Source: Actinomadura sp. WMMA1423 (GTDB taxonomy: Bacteria; Actinomycetota; Actinomycetes; Streptosporangiales; Streptosporangiaceae). From it: DNA of 64,000 nucleotides. Position numbers and translations under genes: made by a program. Below are positions 39,999 through 49,727 of this stretch, one piece after another. Location of the stretch: the NCBI RefSeq assembly GCF_006547145.1, contig NZ_CP041244.1, positions 3,410,001 through 3,474,000 on the forward strand. Reading direction: 5' to 3'. How positions within the stretch are numbered: position 1 is the stretch's first letter; each line of letters opens with the position of its first letter. Below the pieces are notes generated by a model. That model did no database searches. It worked only from the letters and a program-made list of their open reading frames with translations, and was not told the origin of the DNA.

Positions 39999-40017
39999 AG
40001 CGAGCCTCAAGGCGAGC
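39999..40017 (+). repeat. Intergenic repeat, copy 2
   Basis: AGCGAGCCTCAAGGCGAGC, one mismatch from the copy at 25198-25216. Nearby GATCGCGAAGCGATGCC also resembles words around copy 1. Confidence 0.5.
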
Positions 40018-40046
40018 GAAGTGGGCCGGGACTGAGTAAACACGCA

Positions 40047-41000
40047 TCAGAGCAGGGACCAGGCGATGCCGTCGAGGATGTCGTGCTCGCTGACGACGAC
40101 CGCGCCGAACCCGTACTCGCGCATGATCCGGTCCAGGATGAGCGCGCCCGCGCCGATCACGTCGACGCGGCCGGGGTGCATGACGCCGAACTCGGCGCGC
40201 TCGGCGCGGGTGGCGTGCAGCAGCCGCCGCGTCACCTCGTGCACCTGGCCCGCGGTGATCCGCGCGAGGTGGATGCGGTCGGCCTCGTAGTGCGGCAGGT
40301 CGAGCGCGATGCCGGCGACCGTGGTGACGGATCCGGCGAGCCCCACGAGGGTGCGCGCCTCGTCCACCGGGACGGTCTCGCGGACGGCGGCGAGCGCCGC
40401 GTCGATGTCGGCGGCCGCGTTGGAGATCTGTTCGGGCGAGGGCGGGTCGTCCCTCAGATGCCGCTCGGTCATCCGCACGCAGCCGATGTCGATGGAGCGG
40501 GCCGCGTCAGCCGAGGAGCTGCCGAGCACGAACTCGGTGGACCCGCCGCCGATGTCGACGACCAGGTAGGGGCGGGCGGGGCGCAGCTTCGCCAGCTCCC
40601 GGGTGGCGCCGGTGAACGACAGCCCGGCCTCCTCGTCCCCGCTGATCACCTCGGGGACGACGCCGAAGATGTCGACGACGCCGCTGACGAAGTCGGCCCG
40701 GTTCTCGGCGTCGCGGGTCGCGCTGGTCGCCACCACGCGGGTCTTGATCGGGCCGTGCCCGTCCCCGTGCCGCTCGATCAGCCGGGCGTACCCGCGCATG
40801 GCGGTGAAGGTCCGCTCCAGCGCGGCGGGCGACAGCCGCCCGGTCCGGTCGACGCCCTCGCCCAGCCGGACGATCTCCATCCGCCGCTCGACGTCGGTCA
40901 GGGCGCCGCCGCCCTCGCCGTCGCCGCCCGTGGCCGCGATGTCGGCGATCAGAAGACGGACCGAGTTGGTCCCGCAGTCGATGGCCGCGACGCGCGTCAC
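40047..41000 (-). CDS. ppx: Exopolyphosphatase / guanosine pentaphosphatase family (Ppx/GppA)
   Basis: 317 residues, the short two-domain form. Hydrolyses polyphosphate or pppGpp. ASKHA phosphate-binding motifs VAAIDCGTNSVRLLIADI at the start and VVDIGGGSTEFVLG near residue 145, plus GLAGSVTT. No C-terminal HD domain. GTG start with GGAGG four bases upstream; the GTGA overlaps the DUF501 stop, so translation is coupled. The order eno-divIC-DUF501-ppx is conserved in actinobacteria (Rv1023-Rv1026 in M. tuberculosis). Confidence 0.93.
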   Translation of the reverse strand: MTRVAAIDCGTNSVRLLIADIAATGGDGEGGGALTDVERRMEIVRLGEGVDRTGRLSPAALERTFTAMRGYARLIERHGDGHGPIKTRVVATSATRDAENRADFVSGVVDIFGVVPEVISGDEEAGLSFTGATRELAKLRPARPYLVVDIGGGSTEFVLGSSSADAARSIDIGCVRMTERHLRDDPPSPEQISNAAADIDAALAAVRETVPVDEARTLVGLAGSVTTVAGIALDLPHYEADRIHLARITAGQVHEVTRRLLHATRAERAEFGVMHPGRVDVIGAGALILDRIMREYGFGAVVVSEHDILDGIAWSLL

Positions 41001-41575
41001 CGCGCCTCCCTCGGTTCCGGTTCGGCCTGGTCGGATTCGGCCTGGCCAGGGTCCGCCTGGCCGGATTCCGTCTCGCCCTCCACCTCGACGCAGGGCCCCG
41101 AGCGCCACCAGTCGGGGAGCGCGTCCAGGGCCTCGCGGCCGAACGGGTTGGCGCCGGGGACCGCCAGCTCGTGCGCGACGAGCGCGTGCAGGCACTTGAC
41201 GCGCTCCGGCATGCCGCCGGCGCTCTGCATGCCGGCCGGGAGCGGTTCGACGCCGTCCTCGCGGGCGGCGTCGTCGCGGCGGCGCAGGTAGTCCTCGTGC
41301 GCGGCGGCGTACTCGGCGGCCAGGGACGGATCGTCCGCGAGCCTGGCCTGCATGTCGCGCATCGCGCCGCCGCCCTCCAGCGTGCCGATGGCCGAGGCGG
41401 CCTTCGGGCACGTCAGGTAGAACAGCGTGGGGAAGGGCGTCCCGTCCGGGAGCCGCGGCGCCGTCTCGATCACGGCGGGCAGGCCGCACGGGCAGCGGCT
41501 CGCCACCCGGCGCACACCGCGCGGCTCGCGCCCGAGCTGGGCCGCCACGGCGGCCGTGTCACGTGCTTCGATCAT
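40997..41575 (-). CDS. DUF501 protein
   Basis: 192 residues. Typical features: a conserved CPCG-x-P start of the core (RCPCGLPAVIETAPRL), PTLFYLTCPKA, the GGGAMRDMQ segment and RVKCLHALVAHELA near the end. The four cysteines may bind metal. The last 25 residues are an acidic, degenerate repeat tail (Q-A-D/E units) encoded by repeated GGCCTGGNC words. ATG start with GGGTGGG just upstream. The function is unknown, but the gene is nearly always between divIC and ppx in actinobacteria. Confidence 0.88.
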   Translation of the reverse strand: MIEARDTAAVAAQLGREPRGVRRVASRCPCGLPAVIETAPRLPDGTPFPTLFYLTCPKAASAIGTLEGGGAMRDMQARLADDPSLAAEYAAAHEDYLRRRDDAAREDGVEPLPAGMQSAGGMPERVKCLHALVAHELAVPGANPFGREALDALPDWWRSGPCVEVEGETESGQADPGQAESDQAEPEPREAR

Positions 41576-41628
41576 CAGTCCCACCCCACGGATCCGGGGG
41601 ATCCGTTTCTCGCGCGCCCAAGGAACGG

Positions 41629-42081
41629 TCAGCGGGGCCTGTCGGCGGCCTCCACCGACCGCCACAGCGTCTCGTACCAGGGCGGCCTGGTCTCCTTGCC
41701 GCCCCCGCGGGACTGCTGCCCCTCCCCTTCACCGCCGTCCAGGACGATGTAGCACTTCACGTCAGGTCGACAGTAATGGAGCCGCCGCGTCGCCTCACGC
41801 TCAATGTACGACTTGTCGCCGAGCTGCTGCTTGCGTTGGGCGAGTATCTCCACCTGGCGGCGGGACACCGCCTCCTGGCTCCGCAGGTCGGCGATCTCCT
41901 TGCGCTGGGCGATGTACTCCCGGACAGGGTAGGCGAGGCTCAGCGCGATCGCGCACACCACGACCGCGAGGATGGCGGCGCGGCTCGTCAGCGCCGGGTT
42001 CGGGCGGCGGCCCCGGCCGCCCTCCCCGGAAACGTGCTCGCCGGCACCGCGGTCGGTCCGCTCGTCGTCGCCCTGCGCCAT
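41629..42081 (-). CDS. DivIC/FtsB-type septum formation initiator
   Basis: 150 residues: a cytoplasmic basic N-terminus, one transmembrane helix (about 33-52, TSRAAILAVVVCAIALSLAY), then an extracytoplasmic coiled coil (REYIAQRKEIADLRSQEAVSRRQVEILAQ) and a short tail with two Cys. This is the FtsB/DivIC family that bridges FtsL and FtsQ in the divisome. AGGGGA is seven bases before the ATG. It lies between eno and DUF501, as in other actinobacteria. Confidence 0.9.
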   Translation of the reverse strand: MAQGDDERTDRGAGEHVSGEGGRGRRPNPALTSRAAILAVVVCAIALSLAYPVREYIAQRKEIADLRSQEAVSRRQVEILAQRKQQLGDKSYIEREATRRLHYCRPDVKCYIVLDGGEGEGQQSRGGGKETRPPWYETLWRSVEAADRPR

Positions 42082-42193
42082 CGTGTCCCCTGCCTGCGCG
42101 TTTCCCCTGACTGCGCGCGTCCCCTCGCCGCGGCCCGGCCGCCGGGACGCGGTGCCCGGCGGGACGGGGCGCCGCCCCGCCGGGCCGCGCGGC

Positions 42194-43674
<1,481 letters not shown>

Positions 43675-43712
43675 GCAGGTCAAACAGACTTGATTGATAG
43701 GAAAACATCACA

Positions 43713-44762
43713 ATGCATCGTGGACTCCGCGGGCGCTTCGCCGCCATGGCACTCACCGTCCTGGTCGCAGCGGGAACGCTCGGTGCCTGCGGCGACGGCG
43801 ATGACGGCGGCGCCGAGGGGGGCGCGGCGCCCCTCAGGCTCGGGTACTTCCCGAACATCACCCACGCGACCGCGCTGGTCGGCGTCGAGAAGGGCATCTT
43901 CGCCAAGCACCTCGGCGCCGCGCCGAAGACCGCGACGTTCAACGCGGGCCCGGCCGCCGTCGAGGCCCTGTTCTCCGGTGCGATCGACGCGACGTTCGTC
44001 GGGCCCAACCCGTCCATCAACGCCTGGTCCAAGTCGCACGGCAAGGCCGTTCACATCATCTCCGGCGCGGCGTCGGGCGGTGTCTCGCTGGTGGTCAAGC
44101 CCGGGATCAAGGGCGCGCAGGACCTGCGCGGCAAGAAGATCGCGACCCCGCAGCTCGGCAACACGCAGGACGTGGCGCTGCGGTACTGGCTGAAGAAGAA
44201 CGGCCTAACCGCGAACAAGGACGGCAGCGGCGACGTCAAGGTCGTCCCGCAGGAGAACGCCCAGACGCTGCAGACGTTCGCGCAGGGCGACATCGACGGC
44301 GCCTGGGTGCCCGAGCCCTACGCCTCGCGCCTGATCCTGGAGAACAAGGGCGAGAGGCTGCTGGACGAGAAGTCGCTGTGGCCCGGCGGCAAGTTCGTGA
44401 TCACCAACCTGCTCGTCAGCCAGGAGTACGAGAAGAAGCACCCCGAGCAGGTCAAGAAGCTGCTCCAGGGCGTCGTCGAGGCGACGGACTACATCAACCA
44501 GAACAAGGCGGACGCCGAGAAGGTCAGCAACGACGCCCTCGCCAAGCTGAGCGGCAAGCCGCTGAAGCAGGACGTGCTCACCGCGGCCTTCAAGGAGATC
44601 GACTTCACCACCGACCCGGTGGCGTCCTCGCTGGTGGCCGGGGCCCGGCACGCCGAGGAGATCGGCCTGCTGGAGAAGACCGACCTGGCGGGGATCTACA
44701 ACCTGGCACCCCTCAACGACGTCCTCAAGGCGGGCGGGAAGGCACAGGTCAGCGACAGATGA
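43713..44762 (+). CDS. ABC transporter substrate-binding lipoprotein, SsuA/TauA/NMT1 family
   Basis: 349 residues. Signal peptide with lipobox LGAC (Cys near residue 26), then an acidic linker and a type II periplasmic-binding fold: LRLGYFPNITHATALVGVEKGIF, GAIDATFVGPNPSINAW, VKPGIKGAQDLRGKKIATPQLGNTQDVALRYWL. This family binds aliphatic sulfonates, taurine, nitrate or thiamine precursors; sulfonate is favoured by similarity of the opening segments but is not proven. Its stop overlaps the start of the ATPase gene (ATGA), giving a three-gene importer operon. Confidence 0.9.
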   Translation: MHRGLRGRFAAMALTVLVAAGTLGACGDGDDGGAEGGAAPLRLGYFPNITHATALVGVEKGIFAKHLGAAPKTATFNAGPAAVEALFSGAIDATFVGPNPSINAWSKSHGKAVHIISGAASGGVSLVVKPGIKGAQDLRGKKIATPQLGNTQDVALRYWLKKNGLTANKDGSGDVKVVPQENAQTLQTFAQGDIDGAWVPEPYASRLILENKGERLLDEKSLWPGGKFVITNLLVSQEYEKKHPEQVKKLLQGVVEATDYINQNKADAEKVSNDALAKLSGKPLKQDVLTAAFKEIDFTTDPVASSLVAGARHAEEIGLLEKTDLAGIYNLAPLNDVLKAGGKAQVSDR

Positions 44763-45535
44763 CCGCGGACACGGCGGTCCGCCTCAGCGAGGTCTCCAAG
44801 GCGTTCGGGACGGGCGGATCCGCGCTCCTCGCGCTCGACAAGGTGTCCCTGGACGTGGCGCCGGGCGAGTTCGTGTGCCTGGTCGGCGCGTCCGGATGCG
44901 GCAAGAGCACGCTGCTCAACCTGGTCGCCGACCTCGACCGGCCGAGCGCCGGGTCGATCGACAAGGACGGCGCGCGGGTCGCGCTGATGTTCCAGGAGCC
45001 GGCCCTGTTCCCGTGGCTGACGGTCACGGGCAACCTGGAGCTCGCCCTGAAGATGCGCGGCGTCGTGCGGGGCGAGCGGCGGGAGCGGGCCGCCCGGCTG
45101 CTCGAGTCGGTGCACCTCGGCGGGTTCGCGGGCAGGCGCCCGCACCAGCTGTCGGGCGGCATGCGGCAGCGGGTCGCGCTCGCCCGCGCCCTGGCCCTCA
45201 CCGAGGACGACGCCGGCGACGGGCAGGGGACCGTCCTGCTGATGGACGAGCCGTTCGGCGCCCTCGACGCGATGACCCGCGACCTGCTGCACGACGAGAT
45301 CGAGCGGATCTGGCGGGAGCGCGCCCTGACCGTGCTGTTCGTCACGCACAACGTCAGGGAGGCGGTCCGGCTCGGCGACCGGGTGGTGCTGCTCAGCAGC
45401 CGCCCGGGCCGCGTCGTGGAGCAGTTCCCGGTCCCGATGGAGCGGCCGCGCCGGATCGACTCCCCCGAGGTCGCCTCCCTGGCCGCCTCCATCACCGACC
45501 GGCTCCGCGAGGAGGTCGTCCGGCATGGCGCATGA
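44759..45535 (+). CDS. ABC transporter ATP-binding protein, SsuB/TauB type
   Basis: 258 residues. Walker A GASGCGKST, Q-loop FQEPALFPWLTV, signature LSGGMRQR, Walker B VLLMDEPFGALD and switch His in THNVREAV. The Q-loop with FPWLTV is usual for sulfonate/nitrate/taurine importers. A short acidic insert (EDDAGDGQG) lies before Walker B. ATG overlaps the previous stop; its own 3' end overlaps the permease start by 11 bases. It powers import by the binding protein and permease encoded beside it. Confidence 0.93.
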   Translation: MTADTAVRLSEVSKAFGTGGSALLALDKVSLDVAPGEFVCLVGASGCGKSTLLNLVADLDRPSAGSIDKDGARVALMFQEPALFPWLTVTGNLELALKMRGVVRGERRERAARLLESVHLGGFAGRRPHQLSGGMRQRVALARALALTEDDAGDGQGTVLLMDEPFGALDAMTRDLLHDEIERIWRERALTVLFVTHNVREAVRLGDRVVLLSSRPGRVVEQFPVPMERPRRIDSPEVASLAASITDRLREEVVRHGA

Positions 45536-46475
45536 CGTGGCGAAGGGGCGGGGCGCGGTGGAGGAGCAGGACGTGGCCGACAAGCAGGACGTGACCGGGG
45601 AGCGGGGCGGGGTGACGGAGAGGGCGCGGCTCGACCGCGAGCTGGCCGGGCTCGACGCGCTGGAGCTCGGCGGGACGACGCGCGCCCGGTTCCTCCAGCG
45701 GGCGTGGTCGGCGGCGTGGCCGATGGTCGCGGCCGTCCTGATCGCACTCGCGACCTGGCAGCTGGTCGTGTGGAGCGGCTGGAAGGAGCCGTGGGTGCTC
45801 CCAGGCCCCCGCGACACCCTTCCGGTGTTCTGGGACCAGCTCACCACGGGGCGGTTCTGGGACGCGGTCGCGCTGACGATGCGCAGGGCCGTCGTCGGGT
45901 TCGCCTTCGCCGTCGCCGCCGGCGTGGTGGTCGGCGCGCTGGTGGCGCGCTTCCGGGTGCTGCGCCGCGCGTTCGGCTCGCTCATCACCGGGCTGCAGAC
46001 GATGCCCTCGATCGCCTGGTTCCCGCTCGCCATCCTGCTGTTCCGGCTCAGCGAGAGCGCGATCCTGTTCGTGGTGATCCTGGGCGCCGCGCCCTCGATC
46101 GCCAACGGGCTGATCGCCGGGGTCGACTACACTCCGCCGATCCTGCTGCGCGCGGGGAAGGTGATGGGGCTGCGCGGCCTCGCGCTGTACCGCCACCTGA
46201 TCCTGCCGGCGTCGCTGCCCTCGTTCGTGGCGGGGCTGAAGCAGGGCTGGGCGTTCGCGTGGCGCAGCCTGATGGCGGGCGAGCTGCTGGTCGTCATCGG
46301 CGACACGACCTCGCTCGGCGTGCTGCTGTCGCAGGCCAGGGAGCTGAACAACACCGCCGACATGATCTCCTACATGCTGATGATCCTCATCCTGGGCATC
46401 GTGATCGACCAGCTGTTCGGCCTCGTGGACGGGGCCATCCGGCGCCGCTGGGGCGTCGACGAAGGCTCGGCCTGA
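45525..46475 (+). CDS. ABC transporter permease, SsuC/TauC type
   Basis: 316 residues. A charged 50-residue cytoplasmic N-terminus precedes about six transmembrane helices. The coupling-helix EAA region reads AGKVMGLRGLALYRHLILPASLPSFVAGLKQG, and the IAWFPLAILLF segment is typical of BPD_transp_1 permeases of sulfonate and nitrate systems. Eleven bases overlap the ATPase gene, so translation is coupled. Only one permease gene exists, consistent with a homodimer. Confidence 0.92.
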   Translation: MAHDVAKGRGAVEEQDVADKQDVTGERGGVTERARLDRELAGLDALELGGTTRARFLQRAWSAAWPMVAAVLIALATWQLVVWSGWKEPWVLPGPRDTLPVFWDQLTTGRFWDAVALTMRRAVVGFAFAVAAGVVVGALVARFRVLRRAFGSLITGLQTMPSIAWFPLAILLFRLSESAILFVVILGAAPSIANGLIAGVDYTPPILLRAGKVMGLRGLALYRHLILPASLPSFVAGLKQGWAFAWRSLMAGELLVVIGDTTSLGVLLSQARELNNTADMISYMLMILILGIVIDQLFGLVDGAIRRRWGVDEGSA

Positions 46476-46544
46476 GGATCTTTTACCCGCGGCCCAGGGT
46501 GCAGTTTGCCCTGTTCAGGCAAGAATTCCCGGTACTGACAAGGA

Positions 46545-47984
46545 GTGCAGCCCCACCGGGAGGTCGTCATACGAGTCCGGCTCCGCCGGCCCTCCGCGAG
46601 CCCGAGCCACTGGATCTGGCGGGCCGTGCTGCGCCACCCGGAGATCCGGTTCCGGGTGACGGTGGCGGCGTCGCTGATCGCCTTCGTGCTCTCGTCGGCG
46701 CTGTGCACGGTGCTGCTGATCCTGATCAGGCAGGCCGCCTACTTCGACCTCCTGAGGGAGATAGCGCGCGACAACCGGCGGACGGCGATCGCGATCGAGA
46801 CCGGGCAGCTGACCCTGGACATCTCCCCGACCACAGACACCCTCCAGCAGGTGGTGGACCAGCAGGGCAGGGTGATCGCGGCCACACCGCGGATGGAGGG
46901 GCGCGCGAGGGTCCGGTTCCCGCCGCCGTCGTCGTTCGAGGAGCGACGGATCGGCCGCGTGTGCGGCATCGACGCGCCGGGCGGCCGCTGCTTCGTGGTG
47001 TTCGAGCGCCGGGTCGGGGTCGGTCCGGACGCGCTGTACATCATCTCGCTGGCCCCCGCGCAGGGGCTGCTGCCGCGTCCGGGGCTCGGCGCACTGGTCC
47101 TGCTCGGCGTCCCGTTCTTCACCTTCCTCGCCGGGTACGGGACCTGGCTGTCGGTGAGCCGGGCGCTGCGCCCGGTCGAGGACATCCGCCGGAAGCTGGA
47201 GGAGATCACCGCCACGGACCTGGAGCGCCGCGTCGCGGTACCGGCCCGCCGCGACGAGGTGGGCCGGCTCGCCGACAGCGTGAACTCCACCCTGGACCGC
47301 CTGGAGGAGGCGGTCGCGCGGCAGCGCGCGTTCGTCTCCGACGTGTCGCATGAGCTGCGCAGCCCGCTCACCGCGCTGCGCATGGAACTGGAGCTGGCCC
47401 TCTCGGCGCCGGACGACGCCGACGTCCCCGCCACGCTGCGGGCCATCCTGCTCAACACCGAGCGGCTGTCGGCCGTGGTGGACGACCTGCTGGCGCTCGC
47501 CCGGCTCGACGCCGACCGCGGCTTCCCCCGTGAGCGGGTGGACCTGACCGAGATCACCGACCAGGAGGTGCTGCGCCGGCCCCGCCGCGTCCAGGTGACG
47601 GTGCTGGCGGAGGGGCCGGTGACGGTGCGGGGCGGGCGCAACGAGCTGTCGCGGCTGCTGACCAACCTGATCGACAACGCCGACCGGCACGCGGTCGAGG
47701 AGGTGACGGTGATCCTGCGCACCGAACCGCCCGCCACCGCGGTGGTCGAGGTGATCGACGACGGGACGGGAGTCCGGCCGGAGGACCGCGAGCGCGTCTT
47801 CGAGCGGTTCGCGCGGCTGGCCGAGGGCCGGCACCGCGACGCCGGCGGCACCGGCCTCGGCCTGGCGATCTCCCGCGACATCGCCGAGGCGCACGGCGGG
47901 TCGCTGATCCTCACCGACCGCCTCGACGGCGTCGCCGGCGCCCGGTTCGTCCTGCGCCTGCCCCGCGACGAATCCGCCGGCTGA
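46545..47984 (+). CDS. Sensor histidine kinase (orphan)
   Basis: About 479 residues. Two transmembrane helices (about 40-62 and 180-200) flank an extracytoplasmic sensor of about 115 residues with two Cys (VCGIDAPGGRCF). Then a HAMP linker (LRPVEDIRRKLEEITATDLERRV), a HisKA dimerisation domain with phosphoacceptor H in FVSDVSHELRSPLT, and HATPase_c with NLIDNADRHA, DDGTGVRP and GGTGLGLAI. The GTG used has AAGGA directly against it, an odd spacing, so the start or a leaderless mRNA is uncertain. No response regulator gene is adjacent, although the 69-base gap to the ABC operon may allow read-through. Confidence 0.85.
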   Translation: MQPHREVVIRVRLRRPSASPSHWIWRAVLRHPEIRFRVTVAASLIAFVLSSALCTVLLILIRQAAYFDLLREIARDNRRTAIAIETGQLTLDISPTTDTLQQVVDQQGRVIAATPRMEGRARVRFPPPSSFEERRIGRVCGIDAPGGRCFVVFERRVGVGPDALYIISLAPAQGLLPRPGLGALVLLGVPFFTFLAGYGTWLSVSRALRPVEDIRRKLEEITATDLERRVAVPARRDEVGRLADSVNSTLDRLEEAVARQRAFVSDVSHELRSPLTALRMELELALSAPDDADVPATLRAILLNTERLSAVVDDLLALARLDADRGFPRERVDLTEITDQEVLRRPRRVQVTVLAEGPVTVRGGRNELSRLLTNLIDNADRHAVEEVTVILRTEPPATAVVEVIDDGTGVRPEDRERVFERFARLAEGRHRDAGGTGLGLAISRDIAEAHGGSLILTDRLDGVAGARFVLRLPRDESAG

Positions 47985-47990
47985 CGGGCC

Positions 47991-48347
47991 TCAGGCCAGG
48001 TCGGCGGCGGTCACGGAGACCTCGATCTCCCCGGCGGGCGCGACGCCCATGGCGCGCGCCAGCCTGCGGAAGGCGCGGGCCTCCTCCGGGCGGCTGCGCC
48101 GCTCCAGAGTGCGGGCGAGGGCCTCGTGGGCCCAGCCGTTGCCGGGGTCGAGCTCGATCAGCATGCGGAACGTCCGCTCGGCGGGGCCGAGCTGGGCGCT
48201 GTGGAAGTACGCGCGGCCGAGCAGCTCGACCGCGGCGCGGTTGCCCGGGTCGCCGTCGACGATCGGGGCCAGCATGCGCGCCGCGCCCGCGTAGTCCCGG
48301 GCGTCGAAGAACGACGTCGCGCGCTCGAACTCCTCGTAGGTGGTCAT
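47991..48347 (-). CDS. Small tetratricopeptide-repeat protein
   Basis: 118 residues, almost entirely TPR helices: DARDYAGAARMLAPIVDGDPGN, AAVELLGRAYFHSAQLGPAERTFRMLIELDPGN and GWAHEALARTLERR. The DPGN turns between repeats are typical. Cytoplasmic. The stop is six bases from the histidine kinase stop, so they are convergent. ATG start preceded by CGGGGC; ribosome site modest. Function unknown; similar small TPR proteins are common in actinobacteria. Confidence 0.8.
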   Translation of the reverse strand: MTTYEEFERATSFFDARDYAGAARMLAPIVDGDPGNRAAVELLGRAYFHSAQLGPAERTFRMLIELDPGNGWAHEALARTLERRSRPEEARAFRRLARAMGVAPAGEIEVSVTAADLA

Positions 48348-48401
48348 GCCCCGGCAACCGGGGGCGGCCGGGCTTTGTTCCCGGCCGCCCCGCGTGGCCG
48401 C

Positions 48402-48620
48402 TCAGGTCATGCCGAGTTCGGCGCGCAGCCGCTCGCGTTCGGCCTCCAGCAGGTCGATCTGCCCCTGAAGCTCCTCGCGCTGGGCGAGGTACTGGCCGGA
48501 GTCCACCATGTCCGTGGGGTCGCCGGACGGGGCGGGAAGGTCGGCGCGCAGCCGCTTCAGCGACTCCTCGAGGTCGCGGAGCCGGTCGCGCCGCTCGTCT
48601 TCGGTCTGGCTCTCGTTCAT
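48402..48620 (-). CDS. Small coiled-coil protein
   Basis: 72 residues from an ATG with GGAGGAGGAGG four bases upstream, one of the strongest ribosome sites in the window. Two charged heptad-like helices (DERRDRLRDLEESLKRLRADL and QREELQGQIDLLEAERERLR) separated by a Pro/Gly turn with DMVDSGQY. No known family. Likely a helical hairpin oligomerisation module. It lies 54 bases upstream of the TPR gene on the same strand, possibly cotranscribed. Confidence 0.72.
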   Translation of the reverse strand: MNESQTEDERRDRLRDLEESLKRLRADLPAPSGDPTDMVDSGQYLAQREELQGQIDLLEAERERLRAELGMT

Positions 48621-48680
48621 GTGCCTCCTCCTCCGGCTCTGCATGCCCGCACCGCCGCCGTCCTCACCTCTCGCGGAGGG

Positions 48681-49625
48681 TCAGATGCGCAACACGGTCT
48701 TGCCCCGCGCTCCGCCGATGCGGTTGGCGGCGAGGGCGCCGGCCGCGTCCTCCAGGGGGACCTCCCGCTCGACCCGGACGCGCAGCGCGCCCGAGTCGAT
48801 CAGGTCGGTCAGCCGGTGCAGCTGTTCGGCGGACGGCTCGTTCCTGAAGTTGACGCCGCGCAGCTCCTTGGCCTCCATGGCGTCGGGGTTCACCGCCCAG
48901 GTGGTGCTGACGTAAGTGCCGCCGGGGCGGAGCAGCTGCGCGAGGTGCTCGGCGGCCCCCGCGTCGCTGACCATGTCGAGGACGGCGTCGATCCCGTCGG
49001 AGTGGACCGCGAGCACCTGCCGGTTGAGGTCGCCCGCGGAGTGGTCGACGGTCTCGTCCGCGCCGAGGCGCCGCATGGTGCCCGCCATGTCGTCGCGGGC
49101 GGTCGCGATGACCTTGGCGCCCGCCCGGGACGCCAGCTGCACGACGCTCTGCCCGACGCCGCCGGTCGCGCCGACCACGAGGACGGTCTGGCCCGTGTCG
49201 ACCCGCGCCTGCTCCACCATGGCGAGGGCGGTGGCGCTCGCGGTCGGCACCGCGGCGGCCTGCGTGTAGATCATCCCTTCCGGCATCCTCGCGACCGCCC
49301 CGTCCGCGCGGACGACGGCGTACTCGGCGAAGCTGCCGAGCCCCCGCTCCACCGCGGCGAAGCAGCCGTAGACCTGCTCGCCCTCCCGCAGCCCGGTCAC
49401 GCCCTCGCCGGTCTCCTCCACGACGCCCGCGCCGTCCCGGCCGAGGATGAGCGGGAACGGCACGTCGAGGGAGTCCTTGAGCATGCCCTCGGCGATCTTC
49501 CAGTCCAGGGGGTTGAGCCCCGCGGCGATCACGCGCACCAGGACCTCCCCCGGTTCCGGCTCCGGGCGCGGCAGGTTCATCGGCGCCGGTGTGGCCCCGT
49601 ACTCGGACACGGCGATTGCTCGCAT
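48681..49625 (-). CDS. NADP-dependent quinone oxidoreductase-like MDR protein
   Basis: 314 residues. Medium-chain dehydrogenase/reductase without the zinc ligands: GroES-like N-terminal domain (AAGLNPLDWKIAEGML, LILGRDGAGVVEETG) and a Rossmann domain with VVGATGGVGQSVVQLA. This resembles zeta-crystallin-type NADPH:quinone oxidoreductases. ATG start with GGGGGACGAGTCGCC ahead. No partner gene suggests the substrate. It is 60 bases upstream of the coiled-coil gene. Confidence 0.88.
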   Translation of the reverse strand: MRAIAVSEYGATPAPMNLPRPEPEPGEVLVRVIAAGLNPLDWKIAEGMLKDSLDVPFPLILGRDGAGVVEETGEGVTGLREGEQVYGCFAAVERGLGSFAEYAVVRADGAVARMPEGMIYTQAAAVPTASATALAMVEQARVDTGQTVLVVGATGGVGQSVVQLASRAGAKVIATARDDMAGTMRRLGADETVDHSAGDLNRQVLAVHSDGIDAVLDMVSDAGAAEHLAQLLRPGGTYVSTTWAVNPDAMEAKELRGVNFRNEPSAEQLHRLTDLIDSGALRVRVEREVPLEDAAGALAANRIGGARGKTVLRI

Positions 49626-49727
49626 GGCGACTCGTCCCCCGAACGGATCAGTGCGGGGCCGGCGGCCCGCTGTCGATCTCCCCGTGCCGATCTACCCGGC
49701 TATGGGGCGATCACACGTCGGCGCAGG

